From Balneola sp. (GTDB taxonomy: Bacteria; Bacteroidota; Rhodothermia; Balneolales; Balneolaceae): 64,000 nt of DNA. Location: NCBI GenBank assembly GCA_017643645.1, contig JAEPNB010000002.1, positions 310,001-374,000 on the forward strand, given 5' to 3'. Positions 8,007-17,957 of this stretch are shown one piece after another. Each line of letters starts with the position of its first letter. Position 1 is the first letter of the stretch. The notes beneath the pieces are model-generated. The model was not told the DNA's origin, made no database searches, and saw nothing but the letters and a program-made list of their open reading frames with translations. The position numbers and the translations under genes were made by a program.

Positions 8007-9293
8007 TCAGGATTTGAGTTGATCTTTCATAGCATCTACGAATCTGTCGAGTTCTTCGAGAGTGGTATAAACATTGGGAGTAACGCGTATTCCCTTGAAT
8101 TGATCATGATTGATCGGGGTGGTTATTATCCTGTAATCATTCCAAAGCGTCGAAGTAAGATCATTGGGTTTTATTCCTTTTAACTCAACCGTAGCGATTG
8201 CACAAGCGTATTTGGGACTTCTGCTGGTATGTAACACAATACGGTCTTTATCAATCAACTGATCGATCCAATAATCATTCAAGTATTTTAGACGCGCTTC
8301 TTTTCTGTCAGAGCCAATGCCTTCGTGGAAAGTAAGTGCTTCACCAATCGCTAAAAAGTTTGCGGCAGGATGCGTTCCTATTTCTTCAAATTTCCGGATG
8401 TTTTCATCCATGGTTTCGGGGGCAGCCATCATTGGCCATAGATCTTTGATCTTATTTTTCCTTACATAAAGCATTCCTGTTCCGTGAGGAGCGAACAGCC
8501 ATTTATGAAGACTGGTGGTATAATAATCACAATCCAGGTCCTCTTGTTTGAAAGTAAAGTGAGCAAAGGCATGAGCGCCATCCACAATAACAGGAATTCC
8601 TTTTTTACGTGCCATTTGTACTACTTTTTTAACGGGAAGGATCTGCCCTGAAATATTAACAATATGGCTCATTAGGATGAGTTTGGTTTTCGGAGTGATA
8701 TTTTGCTCAAACAGAGAAACGATCTCATCATCATTTTCGGCGGGAACGGGAATACTGAATTGATTGAGTTTTATTCCTTCACGACGTTCTCGCTGTTGAA
8801 ATGTGGTGATCATTCTCGGGTAGTCCTGATCTGTAGTAAGAACTTCATCACCCTTATTAAGATCTATTCCCAATTGGCAGATCTGCAGGCTTTCGGATGC
8901 ATTACGCGTCAGAGCAATTTCTTCAGTATCCACGCCAAACATTCTGGCTATTCTTTGGCGCACACCTTCACGTCTTGGTTCCAGGATCCGCCACATATTA
9001 TAAACAGGTGCCTGATTGGAGAAATCAAGATGTTTCTTCATAGCCGCTTGAACAAATTCAGGAGAAGGACTGACGCCGCCATTATTCAGATTTATGAGAC
9101 TACGGTCTACAGTAAAAGCCTGCTGTACAGTAGCCCAGAAATCTTCATCCTTTGCTATATCAAAAGCTGATCCAGAAAACGAATTCAGTTCTTCGTAAAA
9201 GGAGTCAGAAATTGGTTTGGTAAGAAAAGCGGTGGAAGCCAATGCTAATGCCCCACCGGAAATTTGGTTAATAAATTGCTTACGTGAACTCAT
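8007..9293 (-). CDS. Class V aminotransferase-fold PLP enzyme with N-terminal export-type leader
   Basis: This 428-residue PLP enzyme of the cysteine desulfurase/isopenicillin-N-epimerase-like group has the Schiff-base lysine in TTSLHKWLFAPHGTGML. The cofactor Asp/His region is PVIVDGAHAFAHF, and LTRNASESLQI forms part of the phosphate cup. The first 27 residues (SSRKQFINQISGGALALAS) look like a Tat-type or lipid-anchored leader, but with a single Arg-Lys rather than RR, so secretion is inferred. The substrate cannot be assigned; epimerase names in databases for this subgroup are by similarity only. It is monocistronic, between yajC and a repeat-bearing spacer. Confidence 0.85.
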   Translation of the reverse strand: MSSRKQFINQISGGALALASTAFLTKPISDSFYEELNSFSGSAFDIAKDEDFWATVQQAFTVDRSLINLNNGGVSPSPEFVQAAMKKHLDFSNQAPVYNMWRILEPRREGVRQRIARMFGVDTEEIALTRNASESLQICQLGIDLNKGDEVLTTDQDYPRMITTFQQRERREGIKLNQFSIPVPAENDDEIVSLFEQNITPKTKLILMSHIVNISGQILPVKKVVQMARKKGIPVIVDGAHAFAHFTFKQEDLDCDYYTTSLHKWLFAPHGTGMLYVRKNKIKDLWPMMAAPETMDENIRKFEEIGTHPAANFLAIGEALTFHEGIGSDRKEARLKYLNDYWIDQLIDKDRIVLHTSRSPKYACAIATVELKGIKPNDLTSTLWNDYRIITTPINHDQFKGIRVTPNVYTTLEELDRFVDAMKDQLKS

Positions 9294-9403
9294 ACTTCCT
9301 CCGGTAGTTGGTTACTGAGATTTAAAGATTGGACGCTAAAAAAGCAAGTACTGGTATTTTAGCCAATATGCTGATTGTTTTTTACGAACCTCAGAATTCA
9401 ATA

Positions 9404-9592
9404 AAAGCTTCCAACTACCCCGACCTTTAGAATTATTTTCACTAACTCCATCACCCCGCTTTCAGCGAAATGATGGATAGTTATTTATCCGTCTGTCGGG
9501 CTTTGCACGGCTGACGGATTTTGATTGCTGAGATAGGAACAAAACTTCGGCGGTCGCGCCAATAATTCTAATGGTCGGTTATGGAAGTATAG
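9404..9592. repeat. MITE-like repeat element, copy A
   Basis: About 190 bp with imperfect terminal inverted repeats. The left end 9404-9437 (core CCGACCTTTAGAATTATT) pairs with the right end 9561-9590 (core AATAATTCTAATGGTCGG). Nested stems lie inside, including ATCCGTC...GACGGAT (9488-9520) and CTCCATCA...TGATGGA. The left end is the reverse complement of 58757-58790 with one mismatch in 34, so the family is dispersed. It contains no ORF. It occupies most of the 428-bp spacer between the aminotransferase and the YtxH gene; I see nothing else in that spacer apart from the YtxH terminator. Confidence 0.75.
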
Positions 9593-9660
9593 TGTTCAAG
9601 CCTAGAAGTCGGAGAGATATGAATGAGAAGTTTAGAGTAGTTAAGACAGAGGAGTGCAAC

Positions 9661-9697
9661 AAAAAAAAGGATGATATCCTTGCGAACATCATCCTTT
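9661..9697 (-). terminator. Rho-independent terminator of the YtxH gene
   Basis: On the minus strand AAAGGATGAT and ATCATCCTTT form a perfect 10-bp stem around a 12-nt loop, followed by an eight-base T-run. It sits about 25 bp after the YtxH stop, in the right orientation. Confidence 0.8.
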
Positions 9698-9721
9698 AAA
9701 GTTCAAAATAAGAGAAAAGAA

Positions 9722-10027
9722 TTACCCTTCTTTCACATCATCAATGCTTTCAAGAAGAGTCTCAGCTTCTTTGATGAGATCATCAGCTTTTTGTTTTGCT
9801 GATTGAACTACTTTATCGCCTTTATCTTTTGCTTCGGAGATGAGTTGTTGTTTTTCTTCTCTGAGTTGTGAAATCAGATCATTAAGCTCATCTTTGTAGT
9901 TGCTTAGTTGATATGAAAGACGATTCCGGGTGTTTTTTCCGGTATCCGGAGCATAAAGTAGTGCTAAAACGGTTCCTGCTAATGCTCCTGTTAAAATGCC
10001 TGCAATAAAGTTACCTGACTTGTTCAT
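9722..10027 (-). CDS. YtxH-domain small membrane protein
   Basis: The protein has 101 residues. An N-terminal glycine-rich transmembrane segment (FIAGILTGALAGTVLALLYAP) leads into DTGKNTRNRLS, the YtxH signature, followed by a long charged amphipathic helix. YtxH proteins are stress- or membrane-associated factors without a defined biochemical role. A second member of the family is encoded at 52084-52350. It has its own terminator and lies downstream of the RND operon on the same strand; 86 bp separate it from the RND stop. Confidence 0.85.
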   Translation of the reverse strand: MNKSGNFIAGILTGALAGTVLALLYAPDTGKNTRNRLSYQLSNYKDELNDLISQLREEKQQLISEAKDKGDKVVQSAKQKADDLIKEAETLLESIDDVKEG

Positions 10028-10113
10028 AATAAAATCCTCAAATTAAAATTCTTTCTTTCTAACTATAACAAGAATAGCTATTCGTAGTTCCAATATCTAT
10101 TGTATCATGTAAA

Positions 10114-13100
10114 TTATTTGCTACTGAGTGTAACTTCTGTCTTTTGAGATATTTTTTTTCTAGTGAATAAGGATTTGATCCAATTGATAACTTGTTTGAA
10201 CCCAACCGAAATTGAAGGAGTTATAAACAGTGTAAAGATCACTCCAAAGGCTAAGCCCCCGATTACGGTTTTAGCTAGTGGAGACCAAATTTCAGCTCCG
10301 GCACCTAACTCAAGTGAAAGTGGAATCATTGAACAGATAGTAGTTATTGCGGTTAGCAAAATGGGTCGCATTCTTCTTTTACAAGCATAAATTATTCCAT
10401 CAAGGAACTCTGATCCTTTATTTAAATCGAACGCCATACCTCTTGTTTTCAAGTGCATGTAATCCACAAGTACGATTCCATTATTTACGATAATACCGAC
10501 TAACATAAACAATCCGATATTTCCGGTAGTGCTTAGCGGATTTCCAACTATGTACAGAGAGAATAAAGCTCCAAAAAGAGCCATCGGTATACACAACCAG
10601 ATCACAAACGGATCCCGGAAGTTTTCAAATAGGGAAGCCATGATCATGAACATCAACACAAGTGCGGCTAAACCTGCAAACAGGAACTGTTTAGCACCCT
10701 CTTGAGCTTCCTGAGTTGCACCGGTAAATTCATAGCGATAACCTTCGGGCATTACTACTTCGGTTGTAATGAAATTAGTAATGAGTTCACGGTATTCGTT
10801 GGCATCACCGGTAAATTGAATGCTGACGTCGAGAAGAATTTCTCTGTTTCTTTTTTGATAGGAATCCACCCCTTTGGTTTCAATAAATTCACCAACAGCG
10901 ACTACAGGCACACGCTGATCTTCATATTGCAGAACCTCCAGATCAAACAGATCCTCTCTGGATTTAAGGGAACTCTTGGCAGTACGAATCTCAATAGGAA
11001 TTTCCTTGCCATCGGCTCTGAAATATCCCGCTTGATTGCCCAGAGTTTGGGTGCGCAATGCATTAGCAACCTGACTGATACTGGAATTAAGCAAACCTAC
11101 TCGGTTTCTGTCTAACACAAATTGCATTTCCGGAGTTGGGTCAGTTCGTCCGTTATCTACCTGGATGATATTCGGATCATCAAGCAATCTGTCTTCTATG
11201 GATTTGGAAATTTTAAGCAATTCTTCCATTTCAGGACCAATGAGGCTTAGTCTGATGGATCCGCCTCCCGATCTGAAACCTCTTCCTCCAAAGCGTAATC
11301 CGCCGCCTTCCACAGAAGCCCGGATGGTTACTCCCGGAGCGGTTAACTCTTGTCGGAGAGCAGCAGCAAGTTCACTACTGGTAATATCTCTTTCTTCAAG
11401 GGGAACAAGTTTAAGTGTAAAACTTCCACGGTTGGTTTGCTCGGTAAACCGACTTCTTCCAATTGAAGAAACAACGGTTTCGATCTCAGGTTTTTGCAAC
11501 AGCTGTGCTTCAAAACCCTTCATTACTTCCACTGTTTTAACCAAACGGGTTCCCTCTGTTAAGGTCACATTTACATCAACTTCTCCTGAATCAGTCTCGG
11601 GAAAACCTTCTTTATCAATTCCCTGATAAACAAATACAGTTCCAAATAATATACCGATCAGTGCTAATCCGGGAATCCATTTATGAAGGAGGAGCCAGCT
11701 CAATACTTTACCATATCCATTTTCCAGTTTATGGATCGCTTTAAACATGAAATTTCTTTTATTGAACATCTCAGAGTCCAATACCAAAACCGATAAAACG
11801 GGTACTAAGACAACAGAACAAATAAAGGAGATCGCAATTGCAAAGCTGATGGTAAGCGCAAACTCTTTAAAGAAGATTCCCTGAATACCGGTGATCAAGG
11901 TTATTGGAATAAACACGCCGAGTGTTGTAAGAGTAGAGCCCAGAAGAGGACCTACCACTTCGTTGGTACCCGTAAGTGCAGCGTCAAATTTACTCAGTCC
12001 ATCTTCTAACTTTCTGGCAACACTTTCGGCTACTACAATTGCATTATCCACCAATAGTCCGATGGCCAGAGCCAGCGCTGAAATGGTAAAAATATTCAGA
12101 GTGAGATCAGCTGCATACATAGTTGCAAAACTGGCAGCGATTGAAACAGGAATAGAAGTGGCTACAACTAAAGAGATTCTCCATCCGCCCATAAAGATCA
12201 GGATTACAAAAATAACTACTAAAAGCGCTATTACGGAAGATTGAGAAAGATTATTGATAGAATCCTCGATAGACTGACCTTCATCGGAAAGTATTCTGAG
12301 TTCCACGCCGGGGGGAAGAATTTCATTGATCTCAGGAACTACTTCTTCTACGGCTTTGACTACATCTAATGTGTTGGCATCTGAGTTTTTTTGGACCTCA
12401 ATAGAAACACTGTTATTACCATTTACATTAACCAGGCTGGTAACTTCCGTAAAGCCATCAGAAACATCCGCTACATCTTCAACTCTGATCGGAATGCCAT
12501 TATCTGAAACTTTTATAATGGTTTTTTTGATCTGTTCAACATCCTGATATAAAGACTGAGCGCGTACACTATAACTGATATTCTGAGTTACAACATTTCC
12601 GATCGGTAGCTGTACGTTATTTGAACTTATTGCACTTTCCAGATCCTGAGGCACGATGTTGTGCTGAGCCAGGCTCATTGGTGATACATCTACATAAATT
12701 CTTCTTTCAAGTCCGCCACGTGTATCAGCTGAAGCCAAACCTATAATTCTCTCTAATCTTGGCTCCACCAGTTCAATGGCTAGCTCTCTTAATTCATCTA
12801 AGCCTCGTAATCCTGAATTAATACTTAACTGCATGATCGGCCTGCTTTCCGGATCAAACTGAAAGATGGCAGGTGCCCGAGCCTGAGCAGGTAAATCAGC
12901 TCGGATCTGATCGATAGCTTTTTGGACTTTTAATTCTGTTTTTCTGATATCAGTTCCTTCAAAAAGTCGTAAAATTACAAATGCATTTCCACGACTTACC
13001 CGTGCTTCCAGTGATTCAATTCCCTCGATTGCAGAAACGGCTCCTTCAATCGGAGTTACAATAAGTCGATCGATGTCTTCCGGAGCTACATTCTGGTAAC

Positions 13101-13257
13101 CTGAAGAGATCGCCAAAACAGGAATATTAAGAGTTGGAAATAGAGTAACTCTTAAATTTGTAAGCGAGAAAATACCAAATCCTACTATGATCAGAGTACA
13201 CATGATCACAGTGATTGGTCGGTTTAAAATGCCACCGGTAAGATTGAACTTTTTCAT
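10114..13257 (-). CDS. RND efflux transporter, second pump subunit (DN relay variant)
   Basis: This 1047-residue inner-membrane RND permease of the HAE1-like type has twelve predicted transmembrane helices, with two large periplasmic porter loops after TM1 and TM7. TM1 is GILNRPITVIMCTLIIVGFG. The TM4 proton-relay motif reads GLLVDNAIVVAES, so it has a single acidic residue (DN), and TM10 reads GIIVNNGIVLVDY. A Gly-rich insertion (GGGLRFGGRGFRSGGGS) sits in the second porter loop. The ATG overlaps the stop of the upstream RND gene by 4 bp, implying translational coupling, perhaps to make a mixed trimer. Substrates are unknown; drugs, lipids or surface molecules are all possible. Confidence 0.93.
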   Translation of the reverse strand: MKKFNLTGGILNRPITVIMCTLIIVGFGIFSLTNLRVTLFPTLNIPVLAISSGYQNVAPEDIDRLIVTPIEGAVSAIEGIESLEARVSRGNAFVILRLFEGTDIRKTELKVQKAIDQIRADLPAQARAPAIFQFDPESRPIMQLSINSGLRGLDELRELAIELVEPRLERIIGLASADTRGGLERRIYVDVSPMSLAQHNIVPQDLESAISSNNVQLPIGNVVTQNISYSVRAQSLYQDVEQIKKTIIKVSDNGIPIRVEDVADVSDGFTEVTSLVNVNGNNSVSIEVQKNSDANTLDVVKAVEEVVPEINEILPPGVELRILSDEGQSIEDSINNLSQSSVIALLVVIFVILIFMGGWRISLVVATSIPVSIAASFATMYAADLTLNIFTISALALAIGLLVDNAIVVAESVARKLEDGLSKFDAALTGTNEVVGPLLGSTLTTLGVFIPITLITGIQGIFFKEFALTISFAIAISFICSVVLVPVLSVLVLDSEMFNKRNFMFKAIHKLENGYGKVLSWLLLHKWIPGLALIGILFGTVFVYQGIDKEGFPETDSGEVDVNVTLTEGTRLVKTVEVMKGFEAQLLQKPEIETVVSSIGRSRFTEQTNRGSFTLKLVPLEERDITSSELAAALRQELTAPGVTIRASVEGGGLRFGGRGFRSGGGSIRLSLIGPEMEELLKISKSIEDRLLDDPNIIQVDNGRTDPTPEMQFVLDRNRVGLLNSSISQVANALRTQTLGNQAGYFRADGKEIPIEIRTAKSSLKSREDLFDLEVLQYEDQRVPVVAVGEFIETKGVDSYQKRNREILLDVSIQFTGDANEYRELITNFITTEVVMPEGYRYEFTGATQEAQEGAKQFLFAGLAALVLMFMIMASLFENFRDPFVIWLCIPMALFGALFSLYIVGNPLSTTGNIGLFMLVGIIVNNGIVLVDYMHLKTRGMAFDLNKGSEFLDGIIYACKRRMRPILLTAITTICSMIPLSLELGAGAEIWSPLAKTVIGGLAFGVIFTLFITPSISVGFKQVINWIKSLFTRKKISQKTEVTLSSK

Positions 13258-16200
13258 GATAGGACCTCATTTTTTTCCAAAAGCGGATCAGTTTTATGAA
13301 CAGCATCAAATCCGAGGTTGTCGACACCTCTGTTAATCAGATTATAAATGCTGGGTACAACAAAAAGCATCAAAATGGTAGACATGGTTAAACCACCGAT
13401 CACAGTTCTTGCCATTGGACTCCAGGTTTCAGAACCGGATCCTAATTCCAGGGCAAGCGGAACCATAGATAAAATAGTAGTTAGAGCAGTCATCAATATC
13501 GGGCGAAGACGACGTGTTGCACCCTGAACAATAGCTTTATGACGATCAACTCCTCGGGCTTGTAATATTTTGATGTAATCGATCATTACAATTCCATTAT
13601 TTACAACAATTCCCGAAAGCAAGATGAGCCCCACCATTGAGGTGACACTGATCGCCGTTCCGGTAATTCCAAGAATGATCAAAACACCTGACAGCGCTAA
13701 AGGAATAGTAAAAATGATTATAAATGGCTCAATCAGACTTTCAAATTGAGAAGCCATAACCATGTAAGTCAGGATTCCTGCGATGGCAAATGCGATAAGC
13801 AGGAAATTAAATGACTCTGCTTGTTCTTCAGCTGAACCTGCAAGTGCATAACGATATCCATCAGGCCATTCAACTTCATCAAGAATTGTACGGGCTTCAG
13901 TACTGGCTGTTTTAAGATCTACGCCATCCAACTCAGTTAAGATCTCTACCACTCTTTCCTGATTGATTCGAGTCACATTTGTTGGACCGGTATAACGTTC
14001 AATTCTGGCAAGGGTTCTAAGCGGCAGCCAATCTCCTGCAGGAGTTTGAATTTGTATGTTTTCCAGATCTGTAGAAGCAGCCTTTTGTCTTGGATCCAAT
14101 TCAACCTTTACTTCAAATTCCACACCCTGATCTACAAAACTAGTAGCGATATTTCCCTGAACAGCATCACTTAATGCAGTGGCAACCTGGTTTGTATTCA
14201 TTCCTACAAGGGCAATACGCTCTCTGTCTAGTACTAAACGAAGTTCAGGGCGGCCTTGATCAGCAGTACTGTAAGCACTTACTACGCCATCAATTTGGGT
14301 GATCTTTTCTTTAACACCATCCGATAAATTCTTTTTTACCTCAGGGTCAAATCCAAAGATTTGGACGATAAGTCCGTTTTCGCCATCAGGACTCAATGGG
14401 TCCTGAATAGTTTCTTGAATACTGACACCCGGAACGATCTCCAGTTTTTTGAGCAGATCGCTTACTACTTCAAATTGTGTACGACTTCGTTCATCTTTTG
14501 GAACTAATTCAACTCGAACGGAGCCTGTGAATCCTCCGGGATTATCGGCCCCTTCGATTCCTTCTTTGTCTCCATAATCTGATACAATGATTCGTGCTTC
14601 AGGCACTTCCTTCATAATAATACTTTCTACCTGCCCGATAGAACGTTCCAATTCCAGCAAACTAACACCGGCTTCTCTGGTTACTTCCAGATTAAATGCA
14701 TTTTCATCAACTCTTGGGAAAAACTCACCGCCAAGCATATTAAAGATGGGCAGGGTAGCAACAAAAAATACGATTGCAACCAGCACCACAAGTCCGCTTT
14801 TATGAAGGGCTTTGTCAAGTTTTTCGGAGTACCATTTTTCGAGTTTATTCAAAAGCTCGCTGAAGAAATTAGCGACTTTATTTGTTGCTTCAATAGATAA
14901 TTCTCCATCCTTATAGAATTGAGAAGTCATCATTGGAATCAGTGTAAGAGCCACTAATGAAGAAACAGATAGTGAGAAGGAAATGGTTAATGCCAGATCT
15001 CTGAAAAGAAATCCTGCGATACCGGGCACAAATAAGATTGGCAGAAATACAACCAAGGTGGTCAAGGTTGATATCACCACAGGTACGGCTACTTCTTTAG
15101 CACCCATGATAGCAGCGTCTTTACGTCCTTTGCCTTCTTCACGGAATCTAAAAATGTTTTCGAGCACTACTACCGCATCATCCACAACCAAACCAACAGC
15201 AAGGGTTAAGCCCGAAAGCGAGATGATATTCAAACTCAGATCAGCAAAGTCCATCACAGCAAATGTTGTAACAATAGATACAGGAATGGAGATCGCGATT
15301 ATAAGAGCAGACCGTCCGCTTCTGAGAAAAGCCAACAGAATAAGAACTACCAAAATAATAGCCTGTACGCCGGTTAATAAGAGATTCTCAATAGACTGCT
15401 TAATGAATTCTGCTTTGTTTGTAAGAACTTCAACTTGTACATCTGCAGGCAGGCTTTTTTTGATCTCTTCAAGATTTTCAATCACTGCTTCTGCGGCAAC
15501 TACAACATTAGCATCACTCTGTCTGTAAACATTGATGATGACACCATCTTCTCCATCCACACGCACATTTCCTATGGGTTGTGCGATACCATCTTCAACT
15601 TCGGCAACATCTCTTAAAAAGAGAGATTGTCCATTTCTGGTTGCAACCACAGTGTTTTTGATCTGCTCAACACTTTTCAATTCTCCCATGGTGCGGAGTG
15701 AGTAAACCGTATTACCTTCAGTAAGCTGCCCGGCTGGAACCTGAATGTTTTCAGCACTTAGTCTGGTTGAAATCTGTGCAATTGTAAGATTATACAACCG
15801 CATCTTTTCATTATCGATAATAACATTGATCTGTCGTTCAAGTCCACCTGAAGTTTCTGCTGAAGCAATGCCATTTACTCTTTCTATGCGTTGTTCTAAA
15901 ATCTGAGTAGCATAGGTTCTGAGGTCACGAGAACTCCTTGCTTCAGAAGTCAACGCCAATACAATGATGGGTTCCTGATTGGGGTCGTAACTAAATACCA
16001 GCGGAGTTTCTGCGTCTCTTGGGATAGATCTTTCAATTGAACCTAATTGTTTACGAACATCATTTTCAGCTTCATAAAGATCCGTTCCCCAATTGAAGTT
16101 CAATTTTACAACAGAGGCACCTTGGCTTGATAAAGAACGAACTCTTTTGATCCCGCTGATACTACCTACATTCTCTTCAATGGGACGGGTAATGAGGGTT

Positions 16201-16382
16201 TCCATATCCTCAGGTGCAACTCCTTCATAACCGGTAAAAATAGTTATAGTTGGAAAGCTTACATCTGGATAAAGGTTCAAACGGAGTTGGAGAACTCCGA
16301 ATATTCCGAATCCAATTAAGATCAGACTCGTCATCAAAAAAGTTATTGGCCTGTCTACAGCCAGTTTTGAAAGTCCACCCAT
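13254..16382 (-). CDS. RND efflux transporter, first pump subunit (canonical DD relay)
   Basis: This 1042-residue RND permease has TM1 at LAVDRPITFLMTSLILIGFG. The canonical TM4 acidic pair is in GLVVDDAVVVLENIF, and TM10 is GIVVNNGIVMIDY. The periplasmic loops have the usual duplicated porter architecture. It is encoded directly downstream of the membrane-fusion protein (3-bp gap) and overlaps the second RND gene by 4 bp. The two pumps are clearly homologous but diverged along their whole length, so this is an old tandem duplication. No TolC-type outer-membrane channel is encoded next to the operon, so that partner must come from elsewhere. Confidence 0.95.
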   Translation of the reverse strand: MGGLSKLAVDRPITFLMTSLILIGFGIFGVLQLRLNLYPDVSFPTITIFTGYEGVAPEDMETLITRPIEENVGSISGIKRVRSLSSQGASVVKLNFNWGTDLYEAENDVRKQLGSIERSIPRDAETPLVFSYDPNQEPIIVLALTSEARSSRDLRTYATQILEQRIERVNGIASAETSGGLERQINVIIDNEKMRLYNLTIAQISTRLSAENIQVPAGQLTEGNTVYSLRTMGELKSVEQIKNTVVATRNGQSLFLRDVAEVEDGIAQPIGNVRVDGEDGVIINVYRQSDANVVVAAEAVIENLEEIKKSLPADVQVEVLTNKAEFIKQSIENLLLTGVQAIILVVLILLAFLRSGRSALIIAISIPVSIVTTFAVMDFADLSLNIISLSGLTLAVGLVVDDAVVVLENIFRFREEGKGRKDAAIMGAKEVAVPVVISTLTTLVVFLPILFVPGIAGFLFRDLALTISFSLSVSSLVALTLIPMMTSQFYKDGELSIEATNKVANFFSELLNKLEKWYSEKLDKALHKSGLVVLVAIVFFVATLPIFNMLGGEFFPRVDENAFNLEVTREAGVSLLELERSIGQVESIIMKEVPEARIIVSDYGDKEGIEGADNPGGFTGSVRVELVPKDERSRTQFEVVSDLLKKLEIVPGVSIQETIQDPLSPDGENGLIVQIFGFDPEVKKNLSDGVKEKITQIDGVVSAYSTADQGRPELRLVLDRERIALVGMNTNQVATALSDAVQGNIATSFVDQGVEFEVKVELDPRQKAASTDLENIQIQTPAGDWLPLRTLARIERYTGPTNVTRINQERVVEILTELDGVDLKTASTEARTILDEVEWPDGYRYALAGSAEEQAESFNFLLIAFAIAGILTYMVMASQFESLIEPFIIIFTIPLALSGVLIILGITGTAISVTSMVGLILLSGIVVNNGIVMIDYIKILQARGVDRHKAIVQGATRRLRPILMTALTTILSMVPLALELGSGSETWSPMARTVIGGLTMSTILMLFVVPSIYNLINRGVDNLGFDAVHKTDPLLEKNEVLS

Positions 16383-16385
16383 TTT

Positions 16386-17780
16386 TTAATTCCCTGAAGC
16401 GTTAGCTGTTCTTAGGCTATCCATGTAAGCGCGTCTATCTTCCTGGCTCATATTTTGTAGTCTCTGTCTCATTTTTGCTTGGTCTTCTTCGCTCATATTT
16501 TGGAAGGGATTTCCGCCTTGTCCGGGTCTGCCACCACCTTGGCGAGCTTGTCTGTTTTGACCATTACCAGCTTGGTTTTCACCAGCCACTCGTTGTTGCT
16601 GGGGAGATTGAAAGTCAGAACCGGATGCTACTCTTATGGATCCGCGATCCTGAAGACTTTGCTGCCCTGTTACAATGATATTATCACCGGGATTTAATCC
16701 GGAAAGTACCTCAATTCTGTCTCCCTGCTCTATTCCAAGTTCAAGTGGTCTGAGTTGAGCAACGGAATCACCCTGAGATACAAAAACAGAGTACGTTCGT
16801 TGAAGTTGGATTGTATTTGATTCAGGCTCAACAATGGTTTCAACCTTCTCCACCATCGCGCTTCTTGGAATAACGATAGCCCGATCTTTGGTAACGATAC
16901 TGATAACATTCTCAGTGAGTACTCCGGGATAGATATTCGGTCCAATTTCTGTAAGAGTAATCACCACTTCGCCGAGACCGGTGGTGGCATCAAGCTGCGG
17001 GCTTTTACGGGAAACAACTCCTGTAGCTGATGTCTCTCTTTCGTTCGATACTCTGAGGTTAACTTCCTGGCCAATCTTAACAGCTTTCCAATCCTGAACA
17101 GGAAGGTATATTCGTGTTTCATATCCTACAAGATTAGCAACCTCAAAAAGGGTTTGTCCGGCACTTGCGATATCTCCTTCGGCACCGGTTCTGGAAATTA
17201 CAACTCCGCGTACAGGAGAACGAACTTCCGTATTATTGAAATTTTCCTGGGCCTGAGTAACTGAAGCTACAGCTGATTGATACTGAGAAACACTGTTGCG
17301 ATAAGTAGCAAAAGCGTTATCAAATTCAGCCTGACTAATTGCATTAGACTCAAGTAATCTTTGTTGACGTGCAAACTGAGTGCTGTCGCGTTCAATGGCT
17401 ACTTTGCTTTGCTCCAATTGTGATTTTGCCTGCTGAAGCTGATCTTTGAAAGTGGCGTCATATATTTTGGCAAGAATTTGACCCTGCCGAACAGTATCAC
17501 CCAGGTCAGCATAAAGTTTGACAATTCGGTTACTTACTTGAGGATTGATAGCAACTACATCCTGAGATTTTATCGTGCCGAAAGACTTGACTTGCTCTGA
17601 AATAGATTGACGAGTTACCGGTTCTGTTTCTACACTGGTTACCCGGTCACCACCAAATCCACCGCCACCCCAACCGTTAAATTGTGCATTTTGCGCCGGG
17701 TTGGAATTTTCGGCATCACTACCGCATCCGATTAATATTAGTGATAAAAGTAAAACTGCAGATAAAGTAAGTTTGGTCAC
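16386..17780 (-). CDS. RND membrane-fusion (periplasmic adaptor) lipoprotein
   Basis: This 464-residue HlyD/AcrA-type adaptor begins with a lipoprotein signal peptide and lipobox LILIGC (Cys19), so it is probably anchored to the periplasmic face of the inner membrane. The barrel-sandwich half-motifs (VVAINPQVSNRIVKLYADLG; GVVISRTGAEGDIASAGQ) flank a coiled-coil hairpin (about residues 110-190). A beta-barrel and a membrane-proximal domain follow. The N-terminus has a Gly-rich NGWGGGGFGGD. The C-terminus has an unusual Gln/Gly/Arg linker and two copies of a 14-residue motif (NMSEEDQAKMRQRL, NMSQEDRRAYMDSL). It is the first gene of a three-gene operon with two RND pumps. Confidence 0.93.
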   Translation of the reverse strand: MTKLTLSAVLLLSLILIGCGSDAENSNPAQNAQFNGWGGGGFGGDRVTSVETEPVTRQSISEQVKSFGTIKSQDVVAINPQVSNRIVKLYADLGDTVRQGQILAKIYDATFKDQLQQAKSQLEQSKVAIERDSTQFARQQRLLESNAISQAEFDNAFATYRNSVSQYQSAVASVTQAQENFNNTEVRSPVRGVVISRTGAEGDIASAGQTLFEVANLVGYETRIYLPVQDWKAVKIGQEVNLRVSNERETSATGVVSRKSPQLDATTGLGEVVITLTEIGPNIYPGVLTENVISIVTKDRAIVIPRSAMVEKVETIVEPESNTIQLQRTYSVFVSQGDSVAQLRPLELGIEQGDRIEVLSGLNPGDNIIVTGQQSLQDRGSIRVASGSDFQSPQQQRVAGENQAGNGQNRQARQGGGRPGQGGNPFQNMSEEDQAKMRQRLQNMSQEDRRAYMDSLRTANASGN

Positions 17781-17957
17781 GTCCGTAAAAGTTATTTTAA
17801 TTTGTGGATTAATAGACAGTAAAGTTCGCTATTTAGTTCATGGTTTACATACCAGCCATGTAAAAAGAAGCACCATAAATATCGTTTTACATAATGATTA
17901 GGATGCTTCGATTTCGTATGTTTAGGCGACAAAACTTCAACAAACTCTCACTACCGA

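Noticed and set aside
14983-15528. 181-codon frame opposite the first RND gene
   Set aside because: It is antisense to a well-supported RND permease and low in acidic residues, as expected of a shadow frame.
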